From: an uncultured Oceanospirillaceae bacterium
GTDB taxonomy: Bacteria; Pseudomonadota; Gammaproteobacteria; Pseudomonadales; Balneatricaceae
DNA length: 64,000 nt
Direction: 5' to 3'
NCBI GenBank assembly: GCA_937136055.1
Contig: CAKZOD010000089.1
Coordinates: 1-64,000 of the forward strand
Of the stretch, positions 26,567 through 37,686 are shown in pieces. The notes beneath the pieces are model-generated. The model made no database searches. It saw only the letters and a list, made by a program, of their open reading frames with translations, and was not told the origin of the DNA. A program made the translations under genes and the position numbers. Every line of letters starts with the position of its first letter. Position 1 is the stretch's first letter.

Positions 26567-29260
26567 TTACTTTTCTGTCGTCTCTTTTACTTTAGCAGCC
26601 GCTTTTTTAGCTGGCTTTTTGACAGCTTTCTTAGCTTTGGCTTTAGGCTTTGGTATCTCTATCGCCCAATTGTTGTTCTGATAGTAAGCCTTCCAACCAC
26701 TTGCCTTACCATCAACTTCCGTCATCACGTATTGCTCTTTGGTCTTACGTGAATAGCGAACTATTGTATCGTTCCCCGCATTATCTTTAACCGGAGCCGT
26801 TAACAAGAAGTGGTATTTTTCATCTATCGCATCTTTATGAGGCAACAATTCAAACACTTTTGGCGCTCTTGTTTCTCGATTACGTGGAAACTTACTTGCA
26901 GCTAAAAACAGACCTGCTGCGCCATCGCGTAAAATATAAGTATCTTCTACTTTTTCACACTCAAGCTCAGGCATTGGCACTGGATCCATCTTCGGTGGAG
27001 CAGCCTCACCGCTTCTTAATAGCTTGCGAGTATTCTTACACTCTTCATTAGTACAACCAAAGAATTTCCCAAAACGCCCTGTTTTAAGCTGCATTTCATT
27101 AGTGCACTTATCGCATTCTATAGAAGGGCCTTCATATCCTTTGATACGATATTCGCCAGCTTCTACTTCGAACCCTGAACAATCTGGATTATTACCGCAA
27201 ACATGCAACTTTCTAGAGCTATCAATAAGATAGCTATCCATTGCGCTATCGCAAATCGCACAACGATGCTTATTTAAAAGAATTCTTGATTCTTCTTCAT
27301 CATCACCATCAACACTAACCACTTCATCACCCGATGTAAGGTTCACTGTATGTTTACAACGCTCCTTAGGGGGTAGTGCGTATCCAGAACAACCGAGGAA
27401 CACACCGGTTGTGCCCGTACGAATCGTCATCGGACGCTCGCAATCAGCACAAGCTATATCTGTCATCGTTGGCTCATTAGGGCGCATCCCATTCTCACCA
27501 GATGCTATCTCTAATTTCTCAGTGAACTCTTTATAGAATTCGTTGAGTAGCGCTTTCCATTCCTTACTGCCTTGAGCCACATTATCAAGGGCCGTTTCCA
27601 TGCGAGCAGTAAAACTATAATCCATTAAATCAGCGAAATTCTCATTTAAGCGCTCAATGATGATATCGCCCATTTTACAGGCATAAAAACGTTTATTTTG
27701 GTTTTCTACGTAACCGCGATCTTGAATGGTAGAAATGATAGAGGCATATGTAGAAGGACGACCAATGCCTTTCTTCTCAAGTTCTTTAACTAAACTCGCT
27801 TCGGTAAAGCGGGCTGTTGGTTTTGTAAAGTGCTGTTTAGGATCTAAGCTTTCTAATGCTAGCTTCTCGCCTGCTTTAACATCCGGCAAAATGACATCTT
27901 CATCTTTACCAGACATAACACGGGTATAGCCATCAAAGCGCAAAATGCGCCCTTTTGTTTGCAACTCAAACTCATCAGCTTGTACTGTAATCCTACTACT
28001 AGTATACAAAGCTGGCATCATTTGACATGCCAAGAAACGGCGCCTGATTAATTCATACAAGCGCTCTGCATCACGCTCCATCCCCACTAACTTGGTAGAT
28101 TCAACATTTACATCAGAAGGTCTTATCGCTTCGTGAGCTTCTTGAGCACCTTCTTTGCTGCTGTAATTTTTCGGCTCTTCTGGTAAATATTTCTTACCAA
28201 AATTTTCTAATATATAATCGCGACAAGCAGCAACCGCATCTGCGCTCAAGTTAGTAGAGTCGGTACGCATATAGGTAATGTAACCCGCTTCGTACAAACG
28301 CTGTGCCATCATCATCGTCTTCTTAACACCAAAGCCAAGCCTTGTACTGGCTGACTGCTGTAAAGTAGAAGTGATAAAAGGCGCTGATGCTTTACTGCTA
28401 GTGTTTCTATCTTCGCGCTTTTTAACTTCGAACTCAGCACTTTCTAGAATAGCTTTGTGAGCGAGGGTTTCTTCCTCACTATTTGGACGATAATTCTTAT
28501 CTTGATACTTTGCCACCTGCAAAGTAATCGCTCCCGCATTTTGCGAAAGCGTAGTTGCACTCATTTCCCAGAACTCTTCTGGAATAAAGGCACGAATTTC
28601 TTTCTCTCGATCAACAACAAGCTTTACAGCAACTGACTGTACACGCCCCGCTGATAACCCTCTGGCGACCTTCTCCCATAACAAAGGAGATAACATGTAA
28701 CCCACAACACGGTCGAGAAATCGCCTTGCCTGTTGCGCATTAACATGATGAATATCTAAAACAGTCGGCTCACTAAAAGCATCTTGAATCGCTTTTTTAG
28801 TGATCTCGTTGAATACAACTCGGCTATATCGATTATCGTCACCGCCAATTGTTTCACGCAAGTGCCACGCAATCGCCTCTCCCTCTCTATCCAAATCGGT
28901 CGCGAGATAGATAGTGTCGGCATCTTTTGCTAAGCGCTTTAGCTCGTCTACTACTTTTTCCTTTCCAGGTAATACTTGATAATGCGCAGCCCAATCATTT
29001 TCAGGATCAATACCCATACGTGCTACTAGCTGCGTTTTTGCCTTCTTAGCCTTATAAATCACTTTTTCTTCAGGCGACATTTTACGCGTCAGTGCTGCTT
29101 GTTTAGCACGTGCTTTTGGATCAGATTTTGAGGCACTACCACTGGTAGGCAAATCTCGGATATGCCCAACACTTGATTTCACCACATATTCGTTACCCAA
29201 ATATTTATTGATGGTTTTGGCTTTTGCCGGGGACTCCACAATAACGAGCGACTTTCCCAT
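26567..29260 (-). CDS. topA: DNA topoisomerase I
   Basis: An 897-residue type IA topoisomerase. The N-terminal Toprim domain starts [15 protein letters not shown] and has [13 protein letters not shown]; the active tyrosine is Tyr330 in YMRTDST. The C-terminal third has several zinc-ribbon CxxC repeats ([24 protein letters not shown]) and ends in a Lys/Ala-rich tail. It relaxes negative supercoils and limits R-loops. The ATG is preceded by GGGAAAAA. Gene order with lexA-sulA matches Pseudomonas. Confidence 0.98.
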   Translation of the reverse strand: MGKSLVIVESPAKAKTINKYLGNEYVVKSSVGHIRDLPTSGSASKSDPKARAKQAALTRKMSPEEKVIYKAKKAKTQLVARMGIDPENDWAAHYQVLPGKEKVVDELKRLAKDADTIYLATDLDREGEAIAWHLRETIGGDDNRYSRVVFNEITKKAIQDAFSEPTVLDIHHVNAQQARRFLDRVVGYMLSPLLWEKVARGLSAGRVQSVAVKLVVDREKEIRAFIPEEFWEMSATTLSQNAGAITLQVAKYQDKNYRPNSEEETLAHKAILESAEFEVKKREDRNTSSKASAPFITSTLQQSASTRLGFGVKKTMMMAQRLYEAGYITYMRTDSTNLSADAVAACRDYILENFGKKYLPEEPKNYSSKEGAQEAHEAIRPSDVNVESTKLVGMERDAERLYELIRRRFLACQMMPALYTSSRITVQADEFELQTKGRILRFDGYTRVMSGKDEDVILPDVKAGEKLALESLDPKQHFTKPTARFTEASLVKELEKKGIGRPSTYASIISTIQDRGYVENQNKRFYACKMGDIIIERLNENFADLMDYSFTARMETALDNVAQGSKEWKALLNEFYKEFTEKLEIASGENGMRPNEPTMTDIACADCERPMTIRTGTTGVFLGCSGYALPPKERCKHTVNLTSGDEVVSVDGDDEEESRILLNKHRCAICDSAMDSYLIDSSRKLHVCGNNPDCSGFEVEAGEYRIKGYEGPSIECDKCTNEMQLKTGRFGKFFGCTNEECKNTRKLLRSGEAAPPKMDPVPMPELECEKVEDTYILRDGAAGLFLAASKFPRNRETRAPKVFELLPHKDAIDEKYHFLLTAPVKDNAGNDTIVRYSRKTKEQYVMTEVDGKASGWKAYYQNNNWAIEIPKPKAKAKKAVKKPAKKAAAKVKETTEK

Positions 29261-29558
29261 TGATATTTTTTTCCCAGATTAAATAAGACGAAAACTTTGG
29301 TGCATATATAAGTGCTAATAGCGCTAGCGTCAAGCAAGAGCATTAAAATAACTGGTTAATTCCTTAAAAACAGCTTAATTGATAACTTTTTGTACCGCTG
29401 ATGCAAAATCAGCAATATTCCATAAATACTCTTTAAAACAGTAAATAATTAAGCAACATATTCACTTATTCTGATAAATACGATTATAATCCTTTTCGAT
29501 ATAGTGCTAATAATTACCACACCCATCGACTAATCCACTGACCAAACATTTGGATATT

Positions 29559-30281
29559 ATGCTAATTGAAAATATAGGATACATCATTGCCATCGTCTGT
29601 GTCGGCGTTATAGCAATTGCGGTTAACTATTACATTACCAATAGAGAAGTAGACACTAAAAATCGCCAAGAGCGACTTACTTGGCTTAATGAGCAAGCAA
29701 CTCGCACACTAGAAGCAATTAAGGCTCTTAAAGAAGCAGGTTGTAAACCCGAAATTGTCGAGAAGCTTAATCAACACGTTACAATACAAATTGAAGAAAT
29801 TAGCACTTTAGCACCTGACTCAGAAATTATGAGCCAAATAAACCAAACCAAAGAAATTACTAATAACACCAGCGCCTCTGTTACACATTTAAATAATGAC
29901 AGAGAGCTCAAGCGCATTCAGATTTACATAACCTACACAGAAAAGCTTATAAAGCAGATGGTAAAGCATCGCACCATCAACATGAAGCTTGGCAAAAGCT
30001 ATATGAGCGAGCTCTATTGGTTAAATATACGCAACGTAGTGGATGCGCACCGTACCCAAGCTCAAAGAGTTATGGAAAACAAAGATATACTGACTGCTAT
30101 ATCACATTTAAAACATGCTAAAGCGATCCTTTTTCGTGCGCAAGTTCCTCAATCGACCAAGCAGGAAAGATTGGATGACATCCAAGCTAAACTTATTGAA
30201 CTTGAACCGCAACGCCCTGCTCACCCCGTATATTTTGATGAAGACGAAGAGGATGATGACTCAAACAACAACTATTATTAG
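29559..30281 (+). CDS. Membrane-anchored helical protein, unknown function
   Basis: About 240 residues: an N-terminal transmembrane helix (IGYIIAIVCVGVIAIAVNYYI), then a soluble helical domain rich in charged residues, ending in an acidic, asparagine-rich tail (DEDEEDDDSNNN). I do not recognise a family. The ATG at 29559 is chosen over a TTG at 29550; neither has a strong ribosome-binding site. A TATAAT lies at 29485-29490 in the spacer with topA. In Pseudomonas, fadAB occupies roughly this place, so the gene may be lineage specific. Confidence 0.65.
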   Translation: MLIENIGYIIAIVCVGVIAIAVNYYITNREVDTKNRQERLTWLNEQATRTLEAIKALKEAGCKPEIVEKLNQHVTIQIEEISTLAPDSEIMSQINQTKEITNNTSASVTHLNNDRELKRIQIYITYTEKLIKQMVKHRTINMKLGKSYMSELYWLNIRNVVDAHRTQAQRVMENKDILTAISHLKHAKAILFRAQVPQSTKQERLDDIQAKLIELEPQRPAHPVYFDEDEEDDDSNNNYY

Positions 30282-30382
30282 AAAAACCTAATCAAGCACG
30301 ACTACTTGAGATTTATCCATTAGATCGCACTCTTACAATAGCGCCTATTAAGCTAACAAGAACAACCAAGGCGCTATCACAC

Positions 30383-30628
30383 TTATTTTATAAATTTAAA
30401 CCGATCGACCGGTTCACCGTTTGAATCAAGCACTGACTCAAAAAACATCCCGATAGGCCTTACCCATAACGCTTTATCACCATAACAAGGCTGATATAAC
30501 ACTAACCATTCCTCAGTTTCAGAATGCCTAACCAGATCTACTACATTATAGTTATTACCTTTATAGTGCTGATACAAACCTTTTTTAAACGCTTTTACTA
30601 ACCCTTCTGAGCTGTTTTGATCATTCAT
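30383..30628 (-). CDS. DUF1653 family protein
   Basis: An 81-residue DUF1653 protein with the family pattern GLYQHYKGNNYNVVDLVRHSETEE, LVLYQPCYGD and LWVRPIGMFFE. The domain is a small beta-rich module of unknown function. It is found near topA in Pseudomonas. AGAAG lies before the ATG. Confidence 0.85.
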   Translation of the reverse strand: MNDQNSSEGLVKAFKKGLYQHYKGNNYNVVDLVRHSETEEWLVLYQPCYGDKALWVRPIGMFFESVLDSNGEPVDRFKFIK

Positions 30629-30721
30629 TTATTCAAACTTCTTCTAAAATTATTTTCTGAAAATTTATTTTTGGTATCCATCCCTAGCAATCTATAAAAC
30701 TAAAGACCTACTAGCTATCCA

Positions 30722-31225
30722 TTATAAAGACATCGTTATCATTTGATTAAGCGATTCCTTAATCTGGTGCATTTGCTGCTCATCCTGCTCCCCCCAAAAC
30801 GCCGAGACATGAACCGGTGTTGATTCTAAAGCAATCACGCTGTCAGGCAACGCTGCTAGCAAAGCGTTTATCTGCTCAAGCTTATCTACTGATAGCTCCC
30901 TTTCTCCAACAACCCATCCCCATCCATTAAGTAATCCCTCACAGGCATTTGTTTCGCATTTCACTACACGCCAACTTTGCCAGCCATTGTGTTGCGCTTG
31001 GTCTATTTTCCCTCTTAGCAAGCGGTAGGCAATCGTTGACACTTCTCTTGCTTCCAGCACTCCCTTCTCTCTAGGGAATTTCAACTTCAATAATTGAACC
31101 TGAAAACCTAGACGCTTAGCCTCCATTCTCAAGGCCGCTAAAAACTTATCCCTTTTAGTTGGCATCACCCACATTACCGACCCTACTAAAGACACAACTA
31201 CGAAAGCAATTATAAAATAATTCAT
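30722..31225 (-). CDS. Conserved membrane-anchored hypothetical protein
   Basis: A 167-residue protein with an N-terminal signal-anchor helix (MNYFIIAFVVVSLVGSVMWV) and a soluble domain containing KFPREKGVLEAREVSTIAYRL and GWVVGERELS. I do not know its function; a protein of this type sits at the same place in Pseudomonas near topA and the stress-protein gene. It has no enzymatic motif I can see. Confidence 0.7.
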   Translation of the reverse strand: MNYFIIAFVVVSLVGSVMWVMPTKRDKFLAALRMEAKRLGFQVQLLKLKFPREKGVLEAREVSTIAYRLLRGKIDQAQHNGWQSWRVVKCETNACEGLLNGWGWVVGERELSVDKLEQINALLAALPDSVIALESTPVHVSAFWGEQDEQQMHQIKESLNQMITMSL

Positions 31226-31316
31226 ATACTTAGACTCAAATCAATATTTAACTATTAGACTATCAACCCTGCTATGTTAAGATTTAATCAACCCCACAGA
31301 CAGAAGGTAATTTCTT

Positions 31317-31754
31317 ATGATAGTTTATCCTAGAATTTTATTAGCAGTAGACCTATCTGACGAATCAGACCAGCTAATTTCAAAAGCTTGCAACATTGCT
31401 AGCAACAACAATGCAGAGCTCAGCGTGATCCATGTTATAGAACCTTTGAGCTTTGCTTATGGTGGCGATGTTCCAATGGATCTCTCCACTACACAAGATC
31501 AATTATCAGAACACGCCACCAAAAATCTTGCGCAATTTTGTGAAAAACTAGACTACCCTGTTTCAGAGCAGCTAGTTATCACTGGGCATACTGAATCCGA
31601 AATTCACCGTGTAGCACAAGAAAAGTCAATCGATTTAATTGTGGTTGGTAGCCATGGCCGCCACGGTTTAGCGTTACTTCTAGGCTCTACTGCTAATGGT
31701 GTATTGCACGGAGCACCATGTGACGTGCTTGCTGTGAGAGTTTTCTCTGAGTAA
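31317..31754 (+). CDS. Universal stress protein (UspA family)
   Basis: A 145-residue single-domain Usp. It begins ILLAVDLSDES and has VIHVIEP and the glycine-rich ATP-loop VVGSHGRHGLALLLGSTANG, then CDVLAVRV. The glycine spacing is one residue shorter than the classical ATP-binding motif, so nucleotide binding is likely but not certain. Such genes respond to starvation or low oxygen. Possible terminator follows at 31779. Confidence 0.92.
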   Translation: MIVYPRILLAVDLSDESDQLISKACNIASNNNAELSVIHVIEPLSFAYGGDVPMDLSTTQDQLSEHATKNLAQFCEKLDYPVSEQLVITGHTESEIHRVAQEKSIDLIVVGSHGRHGLALLLGSTANGVLHGAPCDVLAVRVFSE

Positions 31755-31778
31755 TCACTTCAGTTAGCCTTTCAGCTA

Positions 31779-31822
31779 CTTGAGATACGTGACTAACTAT
31801 TTATCACGCATCTCAAGCTTTT
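31779..31822 (+). terminator. Hairpin after the stress-protein gene
   Basis: CTTGAGATACGTGA and TCACGCATCTCAAG pair over 14 positions with one A-C mismatch and an 11-base loop, followed by CTTTTC. The weak T-tract makes it a probable rather than certain terminator. Confidence 0.55.
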
Positions 31823-31920
31823 CAACTACTCTTTAACATCAACAAACAACTTCCACACCGATCAAGATTAAACAATTTTAGCTGTAGCTAAATTGCCTAA
31901 CAGCGCTGTTTTCTTTCCAA

Positions 31921-33795
31921 TTATTGCTCTTCAAGCTCTACCCAACGCTCCATCAGCACCTCTAACGCCGTCTCTGCCTCCCCTAACTCCTGTAGAGTTT
32001 GAGCAACAAACTGCGCATCGGACTGATAGAAATCTACCTGCGCTGTTAAATTCTGTAACTTTTCAAGATTCGCTTCAGCCTCTTCCATCTGTTTAGGCAG
32101 GTTGTCGAGCTCTAACTGCAATTTGTAACTTAGCTTTTTCTTCTTAACAGCTTCTTTTACAGGCGCTTGCATAACCGCTTGTTTTTTAGCCGCAGCTTTT
32201 AAAACAGCAGGGTCTGGACGTTGGCGCAACCAGTCTTGATAGCCTCCGACATAAGGCGATATACGTCCATTCCCCTCAAACACCAAACTACTTGTCACTA
32301 CATTGTCCAAAAACGCACGGTCATGGCTAACAAGTAAAACTGTCCCTTTAAATTCCAGCAGAATTTCCTCCAACAGTTCTAGTGTTTCAACATCCAGATC
32401 GTTTGTTGGCTCATCCAAAACAAGCACGTTTGCGGGAATGCTAAACAGTTTTGCCAGTAACACACGGTTACACTCTCCACCCGACAGAGCCTTCACCGGT
32501 GTGCGAGCGCGCTCTGGTGCAAACAAAAAATCACCTAGGTAGCTGATGATATGACGGTTTCTACCATTGATTTCTATAGATTCCCGGCCACCTGCAATGT
32601 TGTCTATAACGGTTTTTTCTTGTTCTAGTTGACCTCTTAGCTGATCAAAGTAAGCAACCTCTATTTTGGTCCCTAGCTCTATTGATCCAGAGTCTGCTTG
32701 AGTTTCACCCAAGATAAGCTTTAGCAAGCTACTTTTCCCTGCACCGTTAGGACCAATAAGACCGATACGATCACCTCGCTGCACATCCAAAGTAAGGTTA
32801 TTGATGACCTTTTTATCATCATAACTCAAGCTAACGTTTTCAAGGGATGCGACTAATTTTCCTGAACGAGCCGCCTCTTCAAAGTTAAAATTAGCTTTGC
32901 CTTGACGATCTAAGCGTTGAGAGCGCTGTTCACGCAATTTTTTGAGCGCTCTCACACGTCCTTCATTACGCGTACGACGTGCCTTTATACCTTGGCGTAT
33001 CCACACTTCTTCTTCAGCTAAACGTTTATCAAATAGCGCATTGTGTTTAGCTTCCTGCTCTAACAGCACTTCTTTTTGCTCGACATAGCTTTCATAATTA
33101 CCACTAAAAGCTGTAATTATGCCGCGGTCAAGCTCGACTATTTTCGTAGCAAGCGCATTCACCATTGAGCGATCATGGGATACAAACAACAAACCGCCTT
33201 TAAATTCCAACAGCTGTTTTTCCAGCCACTCAATCGTATCGATATCTAAATGGTTAGTAGGCTCATCTAATAACAGCAAATCAGGCTCAGTTACTAGCGC
33301 TGTTCCAAGTGCAGCCCTGCGCCTCCAACCTCCTGACAATGAACTCATCAGTACTTCACCGTCAAGTTTAAGCTGCGTCAGCACCCTTTCTACTTTTTGT
33401 TCGAGCAACCAGCCATCTACCGCCTCTAAATCGTGCTGAAGCTTCTCTAAGCGGCGCATGCTTTGATCATCAGTATTATTCACCAATGCATCATATTCTT
33501 TTCTTAATCGGACGGTTTCACTTAAACCTTGAGCAACCACATCCCATACTTTTCGCTCATCAGCCGCAGGAAGCACCTGATTTAGCACTGCAATTTTACA
33601 CCCAGGATCAACCCAAATTTCACCGCTATCCAAATGCACTGTCGATGTTATGACATTCATTAATGTTGATTTTCCGGCTCCGTTCAAGCCGACCAAACCA
33701 ACGCGTTCACCTTGATCTATCAATAAATCGGCGTTATCTAACAAAGGTCTAGAACCAAAAGCTACCGAAGCTTTTTCTAATCTTATAAGAGGCAT
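31921..33795 (-). CDS. uup: ABC-F ATPase Uup
   Basis: A 624-residue ABC-F protein with two nucleotide-binding domains: Walker A GLNGAGKST and GPNGAGKSS, signatures LSGGWRRRAALG and LSGGECNRVLLA, and LLLDEPTNHLD and LVLDEPTNDLD. No transmembrane segments, so it is not a transporter. Linker EEVWIRQGIKARRTRNEGRV and the C-terminal coiled coil match E. coli Uup (635 aa), linked to ribosome rescue or assembly and to precise excision of transposons. Confidence 0.93.
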   Translation of the reverse strand: MPLIRLEKASVAFGSRPLLDNADLLIDQGERVGLVGLNGAGKSTLMNVITSTVHLDSGEIWVDPGCKIAVLNQVLPAADERKVWDVVAQGLSETVRLRKEYDALVNNTDDQSMRRLEKLQHDLEAVDGWLLEQKVERVLTQLKLDGEVLMSSLSGGWRRRAALGTALVTEPDLLLLDEPTNHLDIDTIEWLEKQLLEFKGGLLFVSHDRSMVNALATKIVELDRGIITAFSGNYESYVEQKEVLLEQEAKHNALFDKRLAEEEVWIRQGIKARRTRNEGRVRALKKLREQRSQRLDRQGKANFNFEEAARSGKLVASLENVSLSYDDKKVINNLTLDVQRGDRIGLIGPNGAGKSSLLKLILGETQADSGSIELGTKIEVAYFDQLRGQLEQEKTVIDNIAGGRESIEINGRNRHIISYLGDFLFAPERARTPVKALSGGECNRVLLAKLFSIPANVLVLDEPTNDLDVETLELLEEILLEFKGTVLLVSHDRAFLDNVVTSSLVFEGNGRISPYVGGYQDWLRQRPDPAVLKAAAKKQAVMQAPVKEAVKKKKLSYKLQLELDNLPKQMEEAEANLEKLQNLTAQVDFYQSDAQFVAQTLQELGEAETALEVLMERWVELEEQ

Positions 33796-34135
33796 GTCTT
33801 TCTCAATACTATCTGCTCGATTTCAGCGTGCTTTAATGCTGCTTGGCACTACTAAAAAGCGATGAAATTTAGGTTTAACTACCTGGAGGTGTTTTTCGAG
33901 GACGCATTTTAACGCACTTAATACTTATTTAGCAGCCAATTAATGTTTATATACTTGATATTGTTAACAGCCATAGTGAGCAAGCTTAATCTGTACGCAG
34001 CTTTAGCCATTTGCACTCAATCTGCGTGTAAATTTTCATTGCACCTATGTATGCTTTTCGATACTGTCTATCGAGCCCACTTTGAGTCATGCTCTGCTCA
34101 TTAAATTATGCTTTAATTATACAAGGTTAGTTAAA

Positions 34136-36109
34136 TTGAATAGCAAAACATCACGCGCAATCAACATAAGCTTATGTGCTTTTATCTGTACATTCCCACT
34201 TACTAGTAACGCAGCAATACAAAAGACCAACAAAGGTTTTTCAATTGAAGAGCAACGCGCAAAATACCTACAAGCAGAGGCCGCCTTTGCTCAAAAGAAC
34301 AATGTTCTTGCAGATCAATTAACCAGCCAACTTAAACAGTACCCTTTACATCCTTACTTAGTTTTATCTCAAATAAAAAGAGATATTAAGACAGTATCGA
34401 GAAACACTGTGCAGCGTTTCATACAAAAGAACGCGAACTTACCTGTCGCCAAAAAAGCACAAGCAAGTTACTTACAACACCTCGCAAACTCAAAGCAATG
34501 GCGCTTATTTTCAAGCACATACAACCAACTCCCGCTAAAGAGCAGCTATTATACTTGCTACAACTTGCAAGCAAAGATCAACACCGGTCAAACGAATAAT
34601 ATAGATAAGCAAATTCAAACATTGTGGAATGTCGGAAAATCTCAGCCCAAACCTTGCGATCCTGTCTTTAACTATTGGATAAAGCGCGGAAAACTAACAA
34701 GCGATATTGCATACCAAAGAAGCTGGAAGGCTATTGCGTCGAAGAACTACAAAATTGCACAGTTTGCTCAAAAGAAAGTCACTAAAACAATTCAAAAAAA
34801 TGCGCTTAATGTTTTTTGGCGTGTAAAAAAAGATGTATCACTCATCGCCAACCCTAAAACCCTTAATCGCCATACACCGCACAACGCCGACATTGCAGCT
34901 TATGCTATACGCAAATTAGCCACAAAGAACCGTGATTCCGCTCTTAAAACATGGCTAAGGGATCGCAAGCGATTCAAGTTCAGTGAAGAGCAAACAAAAT
35001 ATCTGAATGTCTACTTTGGCAACAAATACGCGAAACAGACTTATTATGATCCCAATGCATTGGCAACTCTGCAAAGAATTGATCCTAAATACAAGTTTGA
35101 TGAAATTAGCGAATGGAAAGTGAGACTCGCTTTAATCACTCAAAACTGGCCACTGGTTAACAAGCTTATCAACAAGATGCCGGCTAAGCTTCGACAACAA
35201 AACCGCTGGTTATATTGGCAGCAAACAGCACTGACCAAAATCAACCCTAAAAAGTACCCTGCTAAATACGCAAAAGTCATCAATGAACGTGATTTTTACG
35301 GCTTCATGGCAGCGCAACTTAAAGGGAAACCGTTTAAGCTCAATCATAAGCAAAGTGCAATTTCACAAAATGACAAAAACGATCTTCTAAAGCGACCAGC
35401 AGTAAAACGTATTGCAGAACTTGCTAGAATTCAAAAGACAAACCTCGCCTATCAAGAGTGGAAACTGCTACGAACCTCTTTAAATGACAAACAAAAACTC
35501 ACAATGGGGTACTTAGTTAACAGCTGGGGATGGTACATCCAGGGAATTCGCATTGCCGCTGAGCTAAAAGCTTGGGATGAATTAGATATTCGTTTCCCAA
35601 GAGCTCAAAACCAACTCTTTGCCAAATGGGGAAAGTCTCGCAATATTGGCAGCACTTGGCCAGTTGCTATTGCCCGCCAGGAAAGCGCTTACAATCAATA
35701 TGCTAAATCGTCAGCAGGCGCTAGAGGCTTTATGCAATTAATGCCTGCGACCGCTAAAATCACGGCAAAGAAATACAACGTTCCTTATAAGAGTAAGTCA
35801 GATCTATTTACCCCTCATACAAACATTGCTTTAGGTACAGCCTATTTAAGCCAAATGATGGATAAATTCAACAACCGTGCACACTCAAGTGCAGCCTATA
35901 ATGCAGGCCCACACAGAGCCGAACGCTGGTTAAAATCTCGCGGGCATTTACCATTAGACATTTGGATAGAGACAATTCCATTTAATGAAACACGTAAATA
36001 TGTACAAAATGTACTGACCTACTCTGTCATTTACGACTTATTAGACAACAAAAAAGCATCACTCTTTAGTACAAGAGAAAAAGCACAACTGACACTTGCT
36101 CGAAGATAA
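34136..36109 (+). CDS. slt: Soluble lytic murein transglycosylase (Slt70 type)
   Basis: A large helical superhelix followed by a C-terminal goose-lysozyme-like domain with the catalytic glutamate in ARQESAYN (Glu516 from the chosen start), SSAGARGFMQLMP, ALGTAYL and SAAYNAGPHR. It cleaves peptidoglycan glycan strands to 1,6-anhydro ends in the periplasm. TTG at 34136 is chosen: AAGG lies nine bases upstream and the protein then begins with a good Sec signal (INISLCAFICTFPLTSNAA). A TTG at 34082 is open but would disrupt the signal. tatD follows after 24 bases. Confidence 0.9.
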   Translation: MNSKTSRAINISLCAFICTFPLTSNAAIQKTNKGFSIEEQRAKYLQAEAAFAQKNNVLADQLTSQLKQYPLHPYLVLSQIKRDIKTVSRNTVQRFIQKNANLPVAKKAQASYLQHLANSKQWRLFSSTYNQLPLKSSYYTCYNLQAKINTGQTNNIDKQIQTLWNVGKSQPKPCDPVFNYWIKRGKLTSDIAYQRSWKAIASKNYKIAQFAQKKVTKTIQKNALNVFWRVKKDVSLIANPKTLNRHTPHNADIAAYAIRKLATKNRDSALKTWLRDRKRFKFSEEQTKYLNVYFGNKYAKQTYYDPNALATLQRIDPKYKFDEISEWKVRLALITQNWPLVNKLINKMPAKLRQQNRWLYWQQTALTKINPKKYPAKYAKVINERDFYGFMAAQLKGKPFKLNHKQSAISQNDKNDLLKRPAVKRIAELARIQKTNLAYQEWKLLRTSLNDKQKLTMGYLVNSWGWYIQGIRIAAELKAWDELDIRFPRAQNQLFAKWGKSRNIGSTWPVAIARQESAYNQYAKSSAGARGFMQLMPATAKITAKKYNVPYKSKSDLFTPHTNIALGTAYLSQMMDKFNNRAHSSAAYNAGPHRAERWLKSRGHLPLDIWIETIPFNETRKYVQNVLTYSVIYDLLDNKKASLFSTREKAQLTLARR

Positions 36110-36133
36110 TGAGCTGTGGCTTAAGGAATTAGC

Positions 36134-36910
36134 ATGATCGACATTGGTGCAAACTTAACCAATAAACGCTTTGAAAAAGACCTTGACCTCGTCATTGACG
36201 AGGCCATTACTCAAGATGTTAGCAACATCATTGTCACTGGCACCGATTTAGCGAACAGCCAGGCAGCACTTGCCTTATGTAACAGCCACACAAGTCTTTA
36301 TTGCACTGCTGGTGTTCACCCTCATGATGCTAGTAGCTATAACGAAGAAACTCACCAAACACTTGCTCTAATGCTAAAAGAAGAAAATATCGTTGCTGTT
36401 GGCGAGTGCGGATTGGATTTTAATCGTAATTTTTCAACACCAGATGAGCAACTCTACGCCTTCGAAAAACAACTACTACTTGCCACAGGCTGCCAAAAAC
36501 CGGTTTTTCTACATGAACGTGAAGCATTTGATGCCCAATACCCGTTACTAAAGAAGCATCGCGACAACATTAACGGAGGGGTCGTTCATTGCTTTACCGG
36601 AAATAAGCACGAACTGCTTGAATATTTAGCACTTGATTTATATATCGGAATCACTGGCTGGATTTGCGATGAGCGCAGAGGCAAAGAGCTGCAATCAATC
36701 GTCACGTTAATCCCCGACAACAGGCTTTTAATCGAAACTGACTCGCCCTATTTAACACCAAGAACACTAACAGGCAAACGAAAGAAAGCTAAAAACGTAC
36801 CTGCTAACTTAGGCCATATTGCTGAGATTATAGGAGAGCTGCGCAAACAATCTGTTGGGCATATAAAAGAAATAACAGTGAAAAATACGCGCTCACTTTT
36901 CAATATATAA
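36134..36910 (+). CDS. tatD: TatD metal-dependent nuclease
   Basis: A 258-residue TatD (E. coli 260). It has the family variant start DIGANL in place of the HxH pair, then CTAGVHPHD, GECGLDFNRN, HCFTGNKHE and IETDSPYLTPR. TatD is a metal-dependent 3'-5' exonuclease acting on DNA and RNA, with roles in oxidative-damage repair; it is not a Tat export component. It is probably co-transcribed with slt. Confidence 0.94.
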   Translation: MIDIGANLTNKRFEKDLDLVIDEAITQDVSNIIVTGTDLANSQAALALCNSHTSLYCTAGVHPHDASSYNEETHQTLALMLKEENIVAVGECGLDFNRNFSTPDEQLYAFEKQLLLATGCQKPVFLHEREAFDAQYPLLKKHRDNINGGVVHCFTGNKHELLEYLALDLYIGITGWICDERRGKELQSIVTLIPDNRLLIETDSPYLTPRTLTGKRKKAKNVPANLGHIAEIIGELRKQSVGHIKEITVKNTRSLFNI

Positions 36911-36921
36911 CTTGGGTAAAT

Positions 36922-37161
36922 CTAATCAGCAATAAAATCACAAACTGCCTGATCATCAAAAGGCCATTGCAATTCTGCTTTGGTTTTTACATCGAGCAGA
37001 ACAGGAATGCGAATCCCATAGCGAGCAAGCAAAAGATCATCATTAGCAATATCTTCAACTTCAACGCTATGCAAATCACCACTTAATTGCGTGACTAAAA
37101 TACCTTCTGCAATTTCACACAAATGACAATGGTCTGTACTATATAAAATAAAGTTTTTCAT
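36922..37161 (-). CDS. Glutaredoxin-like protein (DUF836)
   Basis: A 79-residue thioredoxin-fold protein with the CxxC motif CHLC near residue 12-15 in FILYSTDHCHLCEIAE, and a cis-proline strand IRIPVLL. This matches the DUF836 glutaredoxin-like group. A small thiol-disulfide role is likely. It is convergent with tatD, 12 bases apart. Confidence 0.9.
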   Translation of the reverse strand: MKNFILYSTDHCHLCEIAEGILVTQLSGDLHSVEVEDIANDDLLLARYGIRIPVLLDVKTKAELQWPFDDQAVCDFIAD

Positions 37162-37686
37162 AGGTTTTTTCTTGTTGTATGATTAATTTATATTTTTATT
37201 TACGAATAAGAAACACATAGAAAAAATAAGCAGACTTTGATTTAAAAACTGATTTCAAAGCTGGTTTAAAATTTGCTAGCTTTCAGCCTCTAACATGCCA
37301 TAACATTATAACGATTAAGATAAAATATTGTAAAGTTTTACACTTTTTAAAATAATGAACTAATATAAATAGCATCTATTATAGCTATGAAGAACTATGA
37401 GCATCCAACACTGTCATAGTGCTAGCTTTTGCAAAAGAATAGAGAATAACGCTAAGAGAGATACCACAAAGAGCGCTAAATATTTATGTGTATCAACACA
37501 ATTAGCTTTTAACTTAAATCTGTCTTATCAGCAAAACAGTTTTGATAAAAAACATGCACTGCTAACCATGCAGTCACTCAGGTTAAATATAGAACTTGCT
37601 AGCTTTAACACAGAGCTCCGTTTTTTTTGAGCAGCGATAACAAGTGCAAAGCTTCAATCAACAACTTACTTTGACAGGAATCTGTA
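37162..37686. other. Spacer upstream of lapG
   Basis: A 525-base AT-rich spacer between the glutaredoxin-like gene and lapG. A 77-codon frame at 37397-37630 has no family resemblance and only a weak ribosome-binding site, so I do not call it a gene. No clear promoter, terminator or repeat is visible. Confidence 0.5.

Noticed and set aside
37397..37630. 77-codon open frame upstream of lapG
   Set aside because: No recognisable domain, weak ribosome-binding site, composition like the flanking AT-rich spacer.
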